Of a DNA stretch of 64,000 nucleotides, positions 54,127 through 62,610 are shown piece by piece (the stretch's first letter is position 1; each line of letters opens with the position of its first letter). The stretch covers positions 3,878,053 through 3,942,052 of the forward strand of contig NC_020504.1 in assembly GCF_000349325.1 (NCBI RefSeq). The letters are read 5' to 3'. Origin of the DNA: Streptomyces davaonensis JCM 4913 (GTDB taxonomy: Bacteria > Actinomycetota > Actinomycetes > Streptomycetales > Streptomycetaceae). The position numbers were made by a program, and so were the translations under genes. The notes beneath the pieces are model-generated. The model was not told where the DNA came from and did no database searches. It saw only the letters and a list, made by a program, of their open reading frames with translations.

Positions 54127-54837
54127 ATGGTGGACGCAGGCCCACACGGGAGCGGCTCGCACGGCAGCGAACAGACGGCGGCACCGCTGATCGCCCCCCG
54201 CCCCATGCGCGCCGATGCCCGCCGCAACTACGAGCGCCTCCTCACCGAGGCCCGCACCGCCTTCGCCGAACACGGCGCGGACGCCTCCCTGGAGGACGTG
54301 GCCCGCCGCGCGGGAGTAGGAATCGGCACCCTCTACCGCCACTTCCCGCACCGCGACGCCCTGCTGAGCGCGGTCTTCGAGGACGCGGTGAACGACCTGC
54401 TGGCCAGGGCCCGAGAGCTACAACAGGCCCCGGAACCCTGCACGGCCCTGGTCACCTGGCTGAGGGAAATGGTCGAGCACGCAAGCGAGTACAGAGGCTT
54501 GTCCCGGTCCCTGATGTCCGTGACCAACGACGACACCTCGGCCCTGGCAAGGTGCAGCGACCCCATCAGGGAGGCGGGGACTGAGCTGCTGACCAGAGCG
54601 CAGCGGGCGGGCAAGGTCCGAGAGGACGTAGCAATCGGAGACTTGCTACAGCTGACGCACGCAATCGCACTGGCGGCGGAGGCAACGCCGGGGGATGCAG
54701 ACCTGGCGGACAGATTGCTGATGTTGACACTAAGGGGATTGAAGTTGCCCAGGGGCGCGGGGAACTGCGCGACCAACCACGACGAACCCGCACCCGCCAC
54801 CCAACAGCCAAGCCCCACAACGAATAGGCGACCCTAA
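54127..54837 (+). CDS. TetR family regulator with repeat-derived C-terminal tail
   Basis: 236 residues. The helix-turn-helix is DASLEDVARRAGVGIGTLYR then HFPHRDALLSAVF. The ligand domain follows, and from about codon 85 the codons change character (AGA, TTG, CTA, GCA, GGA) unlike neighbours. The last 30 residues (LPRGAGNCATNHDEPAPAT) come from a dispersed-repeat sequence at 54750-54794 read in frame. ATG 54127 (MVDAG) follows GGTGGGAACC; GTG 54118 is possible. Its 3' end overlaps the convergent DeoR gene by 4 bp. Target unknown. Confidence 0.75.
   Translation: MVDAGPHGSGSHGSEQTAAPLIAPRPMRADARRNYERLLTEARTAFAEHGADASLEDVARRAGVGIGTLYRHFPHRDALLSAVFEDAVNDLLARARELQQAPEPCTALVTWLREMVEHASEYRGLSRSLMSVTNDDTSALARCSDPIREAGTELLTRAQRAGKVREDVAIGDLLQLTHAIALAAEATPGDADLADRLLMLTLRGLKLPRGAGNCATNHDEPAPATQQPSPTTNRRP
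54750..54794 (+). repeat. dispersed GC-rich repeat, left-arm variant inside a gene
   Basis: CAGGGGCGCGGGGAACTGCG followed by CGACCAACCACGACG and ACCCGCACC. Shares the AGGGGCGCGGGG head and the CGACCA..CCC tail of the repeat at 62506, without the GCGGCTCCGCCGC core. It is read through by the TetR gene. Confidence 0.5.
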
Positions 54838-55769
54838 CGCCGCCGCAAATCAGCGACGCGCCCCCGCTCAGAACCCGGCACCGGCTCCCCAAGAACAGTA
54901 GAGCGAAGTCCCGACGGAGCCGCCCGCCTGGGGCCGGGCACGGATCGCGCCCGCCGCGCCGGGACTTCGTCACCCCCCGGGTTCCCGCTCGCCCCGGCCA
55001 CGGCGATCTGCACCCCCTGATCGGCAAGGGCCTGAAGCTCGGTCTGGGCACGGTCGTCATGACCCGGCGGCTCATCGGTGACCAACCGCGTGATCACATC
55101 CGTGGGCACGGTCTGGAACATCGTGTCGGTACCGAGCTTGGTGTGGTCCGCGAGAACCACCACCTCCGCCGCGGCCTGCACCAGCGCCCGATCGACGGAC
55201 GCGGAGAGCATGTTGGACGTGGACAGCCCACGCTCAGCGGTCAGACCACTGCCCGACAGGAAGGCCCGGGAGACCCGCAGCCCCTGGAGGGACTGCTCCG
55301 CGCCGGAGCCGACGAGGGCGTAGTTCGAACCGCGGAGAGTGCCACCGGTCATCACGACCTCCACCCGGTTCGCATGGGCCAGCGCCTGGGCCACCAGCAG
55401 GGAGTTGGTGACGACGGTCAGCCCGGGAACCCGGGCCAGCCGGCGAGCCAGCTCCTGCGTGGTCGTACCGGCCCCGACCACGATGGCCTCGCCCTCTTCG
55501 ACGAAGTTCGCGGCGAGATCGGCGATGGCCGTCTTCTCGGCGGTCGCGAGATGTGATTTCTGCGGAAAGCCGGACTCCCGCGTGAACCCGCCCGGCAATA
55601 CCGCACCGCCATGCCGGCGGTCGAGGAGTCCTTCTGCCTCCAGCGCGCGCACGTCCCGCCGTACGGTCACTTCGGAGGTCTGGACGACGCGGGCGAGCTC
55701 ACGGAGCGACACGGCCCCGTTCGCTCGCACCATTTCGAGGATCAATTGGCGACGTTCTGCAGCGAACAC
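54834..55769 (-). CDS. DeoR family transcriptional regulator
   Basis: 311 residues. The N-terminal winged helix AAERRQLILEMVRANGAVSL, then RELARVVQTSEVTVRRDVRA and LEAEGLLDRRHGGAV is the DeoR signature. The sensor domain (AIVVGAGTTTQELARRLARV; VVLADHTKLGTDTMF) resembles ribose-5-phosphate-isomerase-type folds that bind phosphosugars. The last 60 residues are Arg/Pro-rich and probably disordered. It is near the nucleoside genes, so a deoxyribose-phosphate or sugar-phosphate ligand is plausible. The palindrome CTGCT-TTC-AGCAG at 55797 upstream may be its own operator. Confidence 0.85.
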   Translation of the reverse strand: MFAAERRQLILEMVRANGAVSLRELARVVQTSEVTVRRDVRALEAEGLLDRRHGGAVLPGGFTRESGFPQKSHLATAEKTAIADLAANFVEEGEAIVVGAGTTTQELARRLARVPGLTVVTNSLLVAQALAHANRVEVVMTGGTLRGSNYALVGSGAEQSLQGLRVSRAFLSGSGLTAERGLSTSNMLSASVDRALVQAAAEVVVLADHTKLGTDTMFQTVPTDVITRLVTDEPPGHDDRAQTELQALADQGVQIAVAGASGNPGGDEVPARRARSVPGPRRAAPSGLRSTVLGEPVPGSERGRVADLRRR

Positions 55770-55796
55770 GAAACTGACAGTAACCCCAACGACCGT

Positions 55797-55809
55797 CTGC
55801 TTTCAGCAG
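55797..55809. promoter_or_regulatory. palindrome upstream of the DeoR-type gene
   Basis: CTGCT-TTC-AGCAG, perfect arms, 28 bp upstream of the start codon, with further AGCAG copies nearby (55822, 55840). The cluster could be an autoregulatory operator. Confidence 0.4.
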
Positions 55810-55935
55810 TTTGCGCCGAATAGCAGAAGTTGTTCGCACAGCAGACCGGGAAGTGGTATAGGACCTAATCTCCACGCCTTTGCCGTACGAATGCTCGACA
55901 ACTCCCTGTGACCAGCGGGGAGTCGGTTCGAGCCG

Positions 55936-57384
55936 TCAGACCTCGCTGCCGGTCTTGCGGGTGTGCAGCTGCCGGGCGACCTCGGCGATCGACCCCGAAA
56001 GAGACGGATACACGGTGAACGCGTTCGCGATCTGTTCGACCGTCAGATTGTTGTCGACGGCGATCGAGATCGGATGGATCAGTTCCGAGGCGCGGGGGGC
56101 CACCACCACACCGCCGACCACGATGCCCGTGCCCGGACGGCAGAAGATCTTGACGAAGCCGTCCCGGATGCCCTGCATCTTGGCGCGCGGGTTGCGCAGC
56201 AGGGGCAGCTTGACGACGCGGGCGTCGATCTTGCCCGCCTCGACGTCGGCCTGGGTGTAGCCGACGGTGGCGATCTCGGGGTCGGTGAAGACGTTCGAGG
56301 AGACCGTCTTGAGGTTCAGCGGGGCCACCGCGTCGCCGAGGAAGTGGTACATGGCGATACGGCCCTGCATCGCGGCCACGGAGGCGAGGGCGAAGACGCC
56401 GGTGACGTCACCGGCGGCGTACACGCCGGGAGCCGTGGTCCTGGACACCTTGTCGGTCCAGATGTGACCGGACTCGCGCAGCTTGACCCCGGCCTCCTCA
56501 AGGCCCAGGCCCGCGCTGTTGGGGATGGCGCCGACCGCCATCAGGCAGTGGGTGCCGGTGATGACGCGGCCGTCGGCGAGGGTGACCTCGACCCGGTCAC
56601 CGACCCGCTTGGCGGCGGCGGCGCGGGAGCGTGCCATGACGTTCATGCCGCGGCGGCGGAAGACGTCCTCGAGCACGGCGGCGGCGTCGGGGTCCTCGCC
56701 GGGCAGCACGCGGTCGCGGGACGACACGAGGGTGACCTTGGAGCCGAGGGCCTGATAGGCACCGGCGAACTCGGCGCCCGTGACACCCGAACCGACCACG
56801 ATGAGCTCTTCGGGCAGCTCGGTGAGGTCGTAGACCTGGGTCCAGTTGAGGATGCGCTCGCCGTCGGGCAGGGCGTCGGGGACCTCGCGGGGGTGGCCGC
56901 CGGTGGCGATGAGGACGGCGTCGGCGACGAGGGTCTCCTCGGTGCCGTCGGCGGTGGTGACGATCACCTTGCGGGAGCCGTCGAGGCCCTGCATGCCGTC
57001 GAGCCGGCCGCGGCCGCGCATGACACGGGCGCCGGCCCGGGTGACGGAGGCGGTGATGTCGTGGGACTGGGCGAGCGCGAGGCGCTTGACCCGTCGGTTG
57101 ACCTTGCCGAGGTCCACGCCGACGACCCGGGCGGGGGTGTCGATGTGGGGGGTGTCGTCGGCGACGATGATGCCGAGCTCTTCGTAGGACGAGTCGAAGG
57201 TGGTCATCACCTCGGCCGTGGCGATCAGAGTCTTCGACGGTACGCAGTCGGTGAGCACCGACGCCCCGCCCAGACCGTCGCTGTCGACGACGGTCACCTC
57301 CGCGCCGAGCTGAGCGGCGACCAGCGCCGCTTCGTATCCGCCGGGTCCGCCACCGATGATCACGATCCGAGTCACGTACTCCAT
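55936..57384 (-). CDS. lpdA: NAD(P)H-quinone reductase-like flavoprotein (LpdA type)
   Basis: 482 residues with the fold of dihydrolipoamide dehydrogenase: FAD motif IIGGGPGGYEAALVAAQLG, NAD(P) motif VVGSGVTGAEFAGAYQALGS, and the C-terminal interface domain. The redox-disulfide region reads GGASVLTDCVPSKTL with only one Cys, so it cannot act as a true lipoamide dehydrogenase. That matches mycobacterial LpdA (Rv3303c), which reduces quinones and protects against oxidants. The start ATG 57384 is used. Divergent from the cyclotransferase gene. Confidence 0.85.
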   Translation of the reverse strand: MEYVTRIVIIGGGPGGYEAALVAAQLGAEVTVVDSDGLGGASVLTDCVPSKTLIATAEVMTTFDSSYEELGIIVADDTPHIDTPARVVGVDLGKVNRRVKRLALAQSHDITASVTRAGARVMRGRGRLDGMQGLDGSRKVIVTTADGTEETLVADAVLIATGGHPREVPDALPDGERILNWTQVYDLTELPEELIVVGSGVTGAEFAGAYQALGSKVTLVSSRDRVLPGEDPDAAAVLEDVFRRRGMNVMARSRAAAAKRVGDRVEVTLADGRVITGTHCLMAVGAIPNSAGLGLEEAGVKLRESGHIWTDKVSRTTAPGVYAAGDVTGVFALASVAAMQGRIAMYHFLGDAVAPLNLKTVSSNVFTDPEIATVGYTQADVEAGKIDARVVKLPLLRNPRAKMQGIRDGFVKIFCRPGTGIVVGGVVVAPRASELIHPISIAVDNNLTVEQIANAFTVYPSLSGSIAEVARQLHTRKTGSEV

Positions 57385-57481
57385 TGTCCCGCACGTACCG
57401 CAGTGCTACGGCCCAGGCCCCCGCCCGAGACCCCACTGTTACGGGAGGGAGGGCTGTGGCGGGCTGCCGTACTCTCTCCCC

Positions 57482-57919
57482 ATGTCGCTCTACGCCGCGT
57501 ACGCCGGCAACCTCGACGCGCGGCTCATGACCCGCCGCGCCCCGCATTCGCCGCTGCGCGCCACCGGGTGGCTGAACGGGTGGCGGCTGACGTTCGGGGG
57601 CGAGCAGATGGGCTGGGAGGGCGCCCTGGCGACGATCGTCGAGGACCCCGATTCCCAGGTCTTCGTGGCCCTCTACGACATCGCGCCCATGGACGAGGAG
57701 TCCCTGGACCGCTGGGAGGGCGTGGGCCTCGACGTGTACCGCCGGGTCCGGATCCGCGCGGTCACCCTGGACGGCGAGGAACCGGCCTGGACCTACGTCC
57801 TGAACGGCTACGAGGGCGGCCTCCCGTCGGCCCGTTACCTGGGCGAGGTCGCCGACGCGGCGGAGTCGGCGGGGGCGCCGCACGACTATGTGATGGAGCT
57901 GCGGAAGCGGCCTTGCTGA
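57482..57919 (+). CDS. gamma-glutamylcyclotransferase-like protein
   Basis: 145 residues. The start YAAYAGNLD replaces the YGSNL motif of the fold; MTRRAPHSPLRATGWLNGWR and DRWEGVGLDVYRR follow family order, with a Glu in DRWEG as possible catalytic acid. Such proteins cyclise gamma-glutamyl amines or related amides; the true substrate is unknown, and Streptomyces lacks glutathione. ATG 57482 fits the family. Confidence 0.75.
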   Translation: MSLYAAYAGNLDARLMTRRAPHSPLRATGWLNGWRLTFGGEQMGWEGALATIVEDPDSQVFVALYDIAPMDEESLDRWEGVGLDVYRRVRIRAVTLDGEEPAWTYVLNGYEGGLPSARYLGEVADAAESAGAPHDYVMELRKRPC

Positions 57920-57997
57920 GGCCTTGCCGAGGCCCTCTCGCGCCGGGTTTCGTCGGAAACAACAAGACAACGATCGCCATCCCGTGGGCTCTGTCAT

Positions 57998-58009
57998 CTA
58001 CGCGCGTAG
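57998..58009. promoter_or_regulatory. CTACGCGCGTAG operator upstream of the phosphorylase gene
   Basis: Perfect 12-bp palindrome, identical to the one at 63404-63415 before deoC. It sits just upstream of a TACCCT -10 (58022-58027) whose expected start of RNA is at or next to the GTG at 58035, so the gene looks leaderless. The shared site suggests common control of nucleoside salvage. Confidence 0.6.
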
Positions 58010-58034
58010 GCATTGACCGGCTACCCTCGTCGGC

Positions 58035-58859
58035 GTGAACGCATCTCTTCTTCCGGACGACATCCAGGGCGACCCCTACGCCGCCGCCGACGCCGCCGCC
58101 GCTCGCCTGCGCGAACTGACGGGGGCCGAGACCCACGACGTCGCCCTCGTGATGGGCTCCGGCTGGGCGCCGGCCGTGGACGCCCTCGGCGACGCCGACG
58201 CCGAGTTCCAGGTCACCGAGCTGCCCGGGTTCCCGCCGCCGGCGGTCGCGGGCCATGGCGGCAAGGTCCGCTCGTACAAGATCGGCGAGAAGCGGGCGCT
58301 GGTCTTTCTCGGGCGTACGCACTACTACGAGGGCCGTGGGGTGGCCGCGGTCGCGCACGGTGTGCGTACCGCGGTGGCGGCGGGCTGCAAGACGGTCGTG
58401 CTGACGAACGGCTGCGGTGGTCTGCGGGAGGGTATGCGCCCGGGGCAGCCGGTGCTGATCAGCGACCACATCAACCTGACGGCGACGTCACCGATCGTGG
58501 GCGCGAACTTCGTGGACCTGACGGACCTCTACTCCCCGCGTCTCCGCGCCCTGTGCAAGGAGATCGACGACACGCTGGAGGAGGGGGTCTACGCCCAGTT
58601 CCCCGGCCCGCACTACGAGACTCCGGCGGAGATTCGGATGGCTCGGGTCATCGGTGCGGATCTGGTCGGTATGTCGACCGTGCTGGAGGCCATCGCGGCT
58701 CGTGAGGCGGGCGCGGAGGTCCTTGGTATCTCCCTGGTCACCAACCTCGCCGCGGGGATGACGGGCGAGCCCCTCAACCACGAGGAAGTCCTCCAGGCCG
58801 GCCGCGACAGCGCCACGCGGATGGGCGCGCTGCTGACGCAGGTGCTGGGTCGGCTGTAA
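58035..58859 (+). CDS. purine-nucleoside phosphorylase
   Basis: 274 residues, trimeric type. Splits purine (deoxy)nucleosides with phosphate into base and (deoxy)ribose-1-phosphate. Motifs: [13 protein letters not shown] (phosphate loop), [26 protein letters not shown], and the purine/ribose-site [12 protein letters not shown] and [15 protein letters not shown] 58035 has no ribosome-binding site, consistent with a leaderless message. The downstream mutase and deoC would process the sugar phosphate. Confidence 0.9.
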   Translation: MNASLLPDDIQGDPYAAADAAAARLRELTGAETHDVALVMGSGWAPAVDALGDADAEFQVTELPGFPPPAVAGHGGKVRSYKIGEKRALVFLGRTHYYEGRGVAAVAHGVRTAVAAGCKTVVLTNGCGGLREGMRPGQPVLISDHINLTATSPIVGANFVDLTDLYSPRLRALCKEIDDTLEEGVYAQFPGPHYETPAEIRMARVIGADLVGMSTVLEAIAAREAGAEVLGISLVTNLAAGMTGEPLNHEEVLQAGRDSATRMGALLTQVLGRL

Positions 58860-58883
58860 CTCCGGCACTCCGGCACTCCGGCA
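58860..58883 (+). repeat. three tandem CTCCGGCA units
   Basis: The 8-mer CTCCGGCA is repeated three times directly after the phosphorylase stop codon. Simple repeat without evident function. Confidence 0.6.
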
Positions 58884-58893
58884 GAAGCTTTTC

Positions 58894-59090
58894 TCCGCCC
58901 CCGCCGCCCCTGCCCGTCCCATCCCGGGGCTCCGCCCCGGACCCCGCTCCTCAAACGCCGGAGGGGCTGAATTTGCCGCGACCGGCACTTCCAGCCCGTC
59001 CGGCGTTTGAGGACGAGGCCCTTCAGGGCCGATCGGGGGTCTGGGGGCGGAGCCCCCAGGGATGGGACGGGTAGGGGCGGCGGGGGCGGA
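58894..59090. repeat. nearly 200-bp palindromic element
   Basis: Outer arms from TCCGCCCCCGCCGCCCCTGC (58894) through the GGGGCTCCGCCCC region pair with the sequence ending GGCGGCGGGGGCGGA (59090), with few mismatches. Inside, CTCAAACGCCGGA (58950) pairs with TCCGGCGTTTGAG (ending near 59012). The element fills the gap between the phosphorylase and mutase genes and could terminate transcription strongly. Pieces of this kind recur in Streptomyces genomes; no transposase is present. Confidence 0.65.
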
Positions 59091-59127
59091 AGACATCATC
59101 CGAACACACCGAGAGGTTGACCGAATC

Positions 59128-60759
59128 GTGCATGACGATCTCATCGCCCGGGCCAAGGCGTGGCTGGCCGAGGACCCCGACGCGGACACCCGTGACGAAC
59201 TCGCCAAGCTGATCGACGCCGAGGACCACGCCGAGCTCACCGCACGCTTCAGCGGCACCCTCCAGTTCGGCACCGCGGGCCTGCGAGGCGAAATCGGCGC
59301 GGGCCCGATGCGCATGAACCGCACCGTCGTCATCCGCGCCGCCGCCGGCCTCGCCGCGTACCTGAAGAAGCAGGGCCAGGACGGCGGCCTCGTGGTCATC
59401 GGCTACGACGCCCGGCACAAGTCGGAGGACTTCGCCAACGACACCGCCGCCGTGATGACCGGCGCCGGCCTCCGCGCAGCCGTCCTCCCCCGCCCCCTCC
59501 CCACCCCGGTCCTCGCCTACGCCATAAGGCACCTCGGCGCGGTCGCCGGAGTCGAGGTCACCGCCAGCCACAACCCGCCCCGGGACAACGGCTACAAGGT
59601 CTACCTCGGCGACGGCTCCCAGATCGTGCCCCCCGCCGACGCCCAGATCGCCGCCGAGATCGACGCCATCGGCTCCCTCACCACCGTCCCCCGCCCCACC
59701 ACCGGCTGGGAGACCCTCGACGACTCCGTCCTCGACGCCTACCTCGCCCGCACCGACGCCGTCCTGGCGGAGGGCTCCCCGCGCCCGGCCCGCACCGTCT
59801 ACACGGCCATGCACGGCGTCGGCAAGGACGTCCTCCTCGCCGCGTTCGCCCGCGCCGGCTTCCCGGAGCCCGCCCTCGTCGCCGAGCAGGCCGACCCCGA
59901 CCCGGACTTCCCCACCGTCGCCTTCCCCAACCCGGAAGAGCCCGGCGCGATGGATCTCGCCTTCGCCAAGGCCCGCGAGACCGACCCGGACCTCGTCATC
60001 GCCAACGACCCGGACGCCGACCGCTGCGCCGTGGCCGTCAAGGACGCCGGCGCCTGGCGGATGCTGCGCGGCGACGAGGTCGGCGCCCTGCTCGCCGCGC
60101 ACCTGGTCCGCCGCGGCGCGACCGGCACGTTCGCCGAGTCCATCGTCTCCTCCTCCCTCCTCGGCCGGATCGCCGAGAAGGCGAACCTGCCGTACGAGGA
60201 GACCCTCACCGGCTTCAAGTGGATCGCCCGCGTCGACGGCCTGCGCTACGGCTACGAAGAGGCCCTCGGCTACTGCGTCGACCCCGACGGCGTACGCGAC
60301 AAGGACGGCATCACGGCCGCCCTCCTCATCACGGAGCTCGCCTCCGAGCTGAAGGAGCAGGGCCGTACGCTGCTCGACCTCCTCGACGACCTCGCCGTGG
60401 AGCACGGGCTGCACGCCACCGACCAGCTCTCGGTCCGCGTCGAGGACCTGTCCGTCATCGCGGACGCCATGCGCAGGCTGCGCGAGCAGCCGCCCACCGA
60501 ACTGGCCGGCCTCCCCATCACCCGCGCCGAGGACCTCACCCAGGGCACGGACAAGCTGCCGCCCACGGACGGACTGCGCTACACCCTGACCGGCGCCCGT
60601 GTGATCGTCCGCCCCAGCGGCACGGAGCCGAAGCTGAAGTGCTACCTGGAGGTCGTCGTCCCGGTCACCGACCACGCCGCCCTTCCGGCGGCCCATGCCA
60701 AGGCCACGGACCTGCTGACGGCCATCAAGCGGGACCTCTCGGCCGCGGCCGGCATCTGA
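59128..60759 (+). CDS. phospho-sugar mutase (PGM2/phosphopentomutase-like, often called phosphomannomutase)
   Basis: 543 residues of the alpha-D-phosphohexomutase superfamily. The phosphoserine loop is TASHNPPRDNGYKVY (Ser147); metal loop NDPDADRCAV; sugar-specificity loop GYEEALGYCVD; phosphate-binding RPSGTEPKLK. Length and the TASHNPP form match the PGM2/phosphopentomutase branch. With the phosphorylase upstream and deoC downstream it fits conversion of (deoxy)ribose-1-phosphate to the 5-phosphate. GTG 59128 (VHDDLIARAK) is the start; in-frame codons upstream are in the palindromic element. Confidence 0.85.
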   Translation: MHDDLIARAKAWLAEDPDADTRDELAKLIDAEDHAELTARFSGTLQFGTAGLRGEIGAGPMRMNRTVVIRAAAGLAAYLKKQGQDGGLVVIGYDARHKSEDFANDTAAVMTGAGLRAAVLPRPLPTPVLAYAIRHLGAVAGVEVTASHNPPRDNGYKVYLGDGSQIVPPADAQIAAEIDAIGSLTTVPRPTTGWETLDDSVLDAYLARTDAVLAEGSPRPARTVYTAMHGVGKDVLLAAFARAGFPEPALVAEQADPDPDFPTVAFPNPEEPGAMDLAFAKARETDPDLVIANDPDADRCAVAVKDAGAWRMLRGDEVGALLAAHLVRRGATGTFAESIVSSSLLGRIAEKANLPYEETLTGFKWIARVDGLRYGYEEALGYCVDPDGVRDKDGITAALLITELASELKEQGRTLLDLLDDLAVEHGLHATDQLSVRVEDLSVIADAMRRLREQPPTELAGLPITRAEDLTQGTDKLPPTDGLRYTLTGARVIVRPSGTEPKLKCYLEVVVPVTDHAALPAAHAKATDLLTAIKRDLSAAAGI

Positions 60760-60771
60760 CCCGTAACCCCA

Positions 60772-60804
60772 GAGGCCGTCCGGCACGATCCGCCGGACGG
60801 CCTC
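60772..60804. terminator. bidirectional terminator after the mutase gene
   Basis: 13-bp perfect stem GAGGCCGTCCGGC/GCCGGACGGCCTC with a 7-base loop, between the mutase stop and the convergent membrane protein. Confidence 0.75.
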
Positions 60805-60829
60805 CACCTTTCAAGGCAACGGAACGGCC

Positions 60830-62422
60830 CTACAGCCCCGCCCGCGCGACGACCAGTGCCGTGACCCAGCCGACCCCGAGCACCACGGCCCACGGCCACA
60901 CCACCCGGCCCCGCTCGCGCGCGGTGCTGTCGCCGGTCGGGCGCAGGGCGGGGTCGGCGCACAGGGCCGTCAGTTCGGAGGCCAGCCGGTCGTAGGGGTG
61001 CGTCAGCCCGCGCCGTCGCTCCAGCCACTTCCAGCCGGGGGCGGCGACGGCCCAGGACCGGCCTCCGCGCCACCGCAGCTTCAGTTCCCATGTCTGATGG
61101 CGGGCCGAGCGGAAGTCGTCCCAGGGAATGTGGGTGACCTTGAACAGCCCGTTGATCCACAGCCCGGCCCGGTCGGCGGTGATCCGCCACGCCAGCTTCA
61201 CCGGCACCCGGGCCGCGCCGAACAGACCGAGCACCCCCACCAGGATCTGCTCCCACAGCGCGGTCCCGGCATCGGTGAACGCGCCCCACCCCAGCCAGAC
61301 ACCCCACTGAGCGAGCAGCAGCGCCGCCACCAGGTCCAGCCATCCGGCACGCCATCGCAGTACGGGCTGCGCGGGAATCGTCACGTCGCGCGCGGTCCCG
61401 GCGGCACTCCGCACCGCCCACCTGGTCACCGGCCGCACGGGCCCGCTGGACCGCTCCACGACGGGCTCCTCGTCCAGCCCCTCATCGGCGCTGACGATCA
61501 CGACTTCGGCCCCGTCGTAGGGGACGCCGTAGAGCACGGCTTCACGGAGGGGGCCCGGCGAGTCGTCGTCGAGCTGCTCAAGAAGCTCGTCGTCCGCCTC
61601 GTCGTCCAGATCCCCTTCCTCTTCCTCGTCCTCTTCCTCCTCGTCGGCCTGCAAGGGCATCACCGAGACGACGAACAGGGGCCGGAGCGCGTCCACGTCA
61701 TCCGCGGCGAACACCTCGGTCCGTGCCATCGCGTCGTCCCGGACCAGCACCCGCAGTACCGGAGCGGGCGCCGAGTGCAGCCGGCGGGCGCGGTACCGGC
61801 CGAGGGCACCGGAGACGAGGAGGGTGAGCCCGAGCCCGAGCAGCAGGAAGCCGACGGGTGCGGTAACCCCACCGGCTCCGGCCAGCAGGCCGCCCCCGCC
61901 GATGACGGAGACGAGCCCGGCCACCCCGAGCAGCACACCCCGCCGCAACGGCGTCTCAGCGCCCGGCACCGGAGCCGTAACCCCTTCGGCCGCGGCCAGC
62001 GCGCACTCCCGTTGCCGCCGCCGCGCCCACAGCCGCAGCTCGGCGAGCCCGAGACAGACCCCACCGAGCACCGCGGCCCCGAGCAGCCCCGGCCACCCGG
62101 CCGAGTCGAGAGCGACCGCGACAACAAGCCCCGGCGCGGCGACCCGCACCACCTCCGGCCGGATCAGCACCCACAGCACCTGAAGCGGCAGCAGAGCGGC
62201 GAGATACGGCTCCACACCGGCGGAGCCCAGCGCGAAGGCGACCGCGACGGCCCCCAGAGTCACCAGCTCGTCAAACCGCCCGTACCCGCGAACCGGCACC
62301 CACCGAGGCGGCAACACAGCAACCCAAGCCCGCCCCCGCTCCCCGCTCCAGGCCGGCGCCCTCTCAGGCACAGCCGACTCAGCAAGCGGTCGAGGCAACG
62401 GCAGCCGAACATCAGTACTCAT
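60830..62422 (-). CDS. PH domain-containing multi-pass membrane protein
   Basis: 530 residues. Several membrane helices in pairs (LVTLGAVAVAFALGSAGVEP; GVLLGVAGLVSVIGGGGLLA; LVAALLLAQWGVWLGWGAF; VVWPWAVVLGVGWVTALVVA). A highly acidic loop (ADEEEEDEEEEGDLDDEADD) is striking. The C-terminal part (RITADRAGLWINGLFKVTHI, PWDDFRSARH) is a bacterial PH-like domain. The family is of unknown function; envelope or lipid interaction is suspected. Followed upstream by a second PH-type gene on the same strand. Confidence 0.75.
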   Translation of the reverse strand: MSTDVRLPLPRPLAESAVPERAPAWSGERGRAWVAVLPPRWVPVRGYGRFDELVTLGAVAVAFALGSAGVEPYLAALLPLQVLWVLIRPEVVRVAAPGLVVAVALDSAGWPGLLGAAVLGGVCLGLAELRLWARRRQRECALAAAEGVTAPVPGAETPLRRGVLLGVAGLVSVIGGGGLLAGAGGVTAPVGFLLLGLGLTLLVSGALGRYRARRLHSAPAPVLRVLVRDDAMARTEVFAADDVDALRPLFVVSVMPLQADEEEEDEEEEGDLDDEADDELLEQLDDDSPGPLREAVLYGVPYDGAEVVIVSADEGLDEEPVVERSSGPVRPVTRWAVRSAAGTARDVTIPAQPVLRWRAGWLDLVAALLLAQWGVWLGWGAFTDAGTALWEQILVGVLGLFGAARVPVKLAWRITADRAGLWINGLFKVTHIPWDDFRSARHQTWELKLRWRGGRSWAVAAPGWKWLERRRGLTHPYDRLASELTALCADPALRPTGDSTARERGRVVWPWAVVLGVGWVTALVVARAGL

Positions 62423-62505
62423 CGCTAGCCAGACGAGCGAACGAGGCGGTTGGTTGCAGCAGCGACGCAGGCCATCGAAGGCGAGCCCTCAGGGGCGCGG
62501 CCCTT

Positions 62506-62575
62506 CAGGGGCGCGGGACAGCATCAATTTGCGGCTCCGCCGCGTGGGCGCGACCAGCCCCCACCGACCCGCACC
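62506..62575 (+). repeat. dispersed GC-rich repeat (copy 3)
   Basis: CAGGGGCGCGGGACAGCATC then AATTTGCGGCTCCGCCGCG, TGGGCGCGACCAGCCCCCACC. Most complete copy in the window, in the gap between the two PH-domain genes. An extra partial head (AGGGGCGCGG) precedes it at 62491. Confidence 0.6.
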
Positions 62576-62610
62576 CGGCAACAGGCACCCGGCGCCACCC
62601 CAGAAGCCGC

